Below the pieces are notes generated by a model. It made no database searches. It worked only from the letters and a program-made list of their open reading frames with translations, and was not told the origin of the DNA. A stretch of 7,025 nt of DNA, taken from assembly GCA_003154255.1 (NCBI GenBank), contig PMCY01000236.1, forward strand, positions 3,983 through 11,007, in the 5' to 3' direction. Shown here in pieces: positions 5,940 through 7,025 of the stretch (positions within the stretch are counted from its first letter, which is position 1; every line of letters begins with the position of its first letter). This DNA is from Candidatus Aminicenantota bacterium (GTDB lineage: Bacteria > Acidobacteriota > Aminicenantia > Aminicenantales > UBA4085). The translations under genes were made by a program, and so were the position numbers.

Positions 5940-7025
5940 TCAGAAGGATAACTTGAGACCCAAGCGCGCCGTCCAGGGGGCGAAGCGCCTGGACCACTTG
6001 TTGAATGCGGTATTCACGTCCCCCCCGTCCGCGACCATCGCTTTGTAGTCGCGGGCCAATGTTCCGTCGAGGATCTGCGTATAATCGGCGTAGATGCCGT
6101 CCAGGTTGAGATCCATGATCTTGCTCTGGATCGTCTCGGTGCCGGTCACGTTATTGATCTGGAGGTTGAGGGAGATCCGGTATCTATCTCCGATCTTGAA
6201 GGTGTAGTCCAGGTAGAGATCAGCCCAGAAGGTGAACGGCAGTCGGCCCATGTCCCCGCGATTCTCGGGATAAATGTACCTGTCGTTGAGGAAAAGCTTG
6301 GTCGTCAGGGGCAGGCCGCTCCGGCCATAGCCGATGACGCCTACGGTCAGCCCGAACGGGAAGGCATAGGTTCCATAGGCCTTGATATAATGGGTCCTGT
6401 CCTGGGGCAAGACTCCCTTGAGAACATTCCCTTTCGCGTCGTACATGATGAACCAGTCGTCGTAGTACTGCTCGACGTTGGGGCCGGTGCGGCCGACGCC
6501 GTCGGTCACTTCGTCGGAGCTGGACAGGCCGGAGTAATTCCCCGCTACCCGGCTCAAGGTGTAGTTGATGCCGCCCTGCCAGTTGTTGCTGAACCTCTTT
6601 TCCAGGGAGATGTTCAGCCCGTAATACTCCCTCGTCGCTTTAGGGCAGGGCCAATAAGCGTCGGTGAACTTTCCGCCCTGGGAGACCGGTCGGGACCAGC
6701 CGAAGCCGGGATTGGTGATATAGAAGTTCTCCGTGAGATTCGTCGTGCCGTCGGGATTGGTCACAGTTTCGAACACGCCGACGTCCTCAATCGTCCGGAT
6801 GAGGTGCTTGTTGACGAGGCGGACGGAGAGGGAAAGGTCCTCCAACAGCTTCTTCTCGGCGCCCAAGGAGATCTCCCTCTGGGCGGTCGGTTTCAGGTCC
6901 GGATCGACCCGGCCGAACGATGGCGGCAGAAAATCGAGGGATCCGGCGTACGTACCGCCGGCGGACTGGCTGGCCTTGTCATTGAACGCGCCGCTCGCCG
7001 CGATTTGAGTCCAATCCGCGGTCGT
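5940..7025 (-). CDS. TonB-dependent outer-membrane receptor, C-terminal beta-barrel part (partial, runs off right edge)
   Basis: The frame is open from the right edge to a TGA at 5940-5942, giving 361 residues; the true start lies outside the window. The sequence alternates amphipathic beta strands and polar, aromatic-rich loops. Examples are EISLGAEKKLLEDLSLSVRLV near residues 48-68, YYGLNISLEKRFSNNWQGGINYTLSRV about 137-163, a long acidic/Gly loop about 165-200, FTFWADLYLDYTFKIGDRYRISLNLQINNVTG about 260-292, and the terminal strand TARLGLKLSF ending in Phe, the usual outer-membrane-protein C-terminal signature. This matches the barrel of large Oar-like or SusC-like receptors, which use TonB energy to import glycan fragments or other large substrates. 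The N-terminal carboxypeptidase-like domain, plug and TonB box are not visible. Its place directly upstream of two glycan hydrolases on the same strand suggests uptake of the sugars they release. An intrinsic terminator follows. Substrate is unknown. Confidence 0.88.
   Translation of the reverse strand, partial: TTADWTQIAASGAFNDKASQSAGGTYAGSLDFLPPSFGRVDPDLKPTAQREISLGAEKKLLEDLSLSVRLVNKHLIRTIEDVGVFETVTNPDGTTNLTENFYITNPGFGWSRPVSQGGKFTDAYWPCPKATREYYGLNISLEKRFSNNWQGGINYTLSRVAGNYSGLSSSDEVTDGVGRTGPNVEQYYDDWFIMYDAKGNVLKGVLPQDRTHYIKAYGTYAFPFGLTVGVIGYGRSGLPLTTKLFLNDRYIYPENRGDMGRLPFTFWADLYLDYTFKIGDRYRISLNLQINNVTGTETIQSKIMDLNLDGIYADYTQILDGTLARDYKAMVADGGDVNTAFNKWSRRFAPWTARLGLKLSF

Noticed and set aside
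5940..6866. Starting the receptor fragment at a TTG codon at 6864-6866
   Set aside because: The same frame stays open to the window edge with beta-barrel sequence continuing upstream (LKPTAQREISLGAEKK), so the TTG is an internal Leu codon and the gene is truncated by the window.
1..7025. CRISPR arrays, tRNA/rRNA genes, insertion sequences or phage genes
   Set aside because: Nearly all of the window is coding. The two gaps (92 and 132 nt) hold no regularly spaced repeats, cloverleaf, or terminal inverted repeats with a transposase.

Overview
The window is GC-rich bacterial DNA from a Gram-negative, glycan-degrading organism. The evidence is the beta-barrel end of a TonB-dependent outer-membrane receptor, a lipoprotein signal on a very large glycoside hydrolase, and a second hydrolase with a Sec-type signal peptide. 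The receptor style (large Oar-like barrel ending in Phe), the high GC content and the absence of any visible SusD would fit Acidobacteriota or Candidatus Aminicenantes better than Bacteroidota. That placement is an inference from style, not from a marker gene.

All three genes are on the minus strand, so transcription runs from the right edge to the left. First comes the C-terminal 361 residues of the TonB-dependent receptor (5940-7025, open at the right edge), followed 28 nt after its stop by a strong intrinsic terminator (5874-5912). A 132-nt gap leads to a 1650-residue lipoprotein (855-5807). It joins a complete GH106-type (alpha-L-rhamnosidase family) enzyme to a complete GH36-type (alpha-galactosidase family) enzyme in one reading frame. 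After a 92-nt gap holding a candidate sigma70 promoter comes a GTG-started secreted hydrolase (1-762, open at the left edge). It resembles the (alpha/alpha)6-barrel DUF1680/GH127 group (beta-L-arabinofuranosidases) and has a near-perfect Shine-Dalgarno sequence.

Together the genes look like part of a polysaccharide-utilisation locus. The lipid-anchored bifunctional enzyme would trim terminal rhamnose and alpha-galactose (or related) residues, the secreted enzyme would remove arabinofuranose-type residues, and the receptor would import the products. This sugar set suggests a pectic or arabinogalactan-like glycan such as rhamnogalacturonan side chains; the substrate is inferred from families only. 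The most unusual item is the GH106-GH36 fusion. No RNA genes, mobile elements, CRISPR arrays or long unexplained non-coding stretches were seen; the only intergenic DNA is the two short gaps, and both carry regulatory-looking structure.
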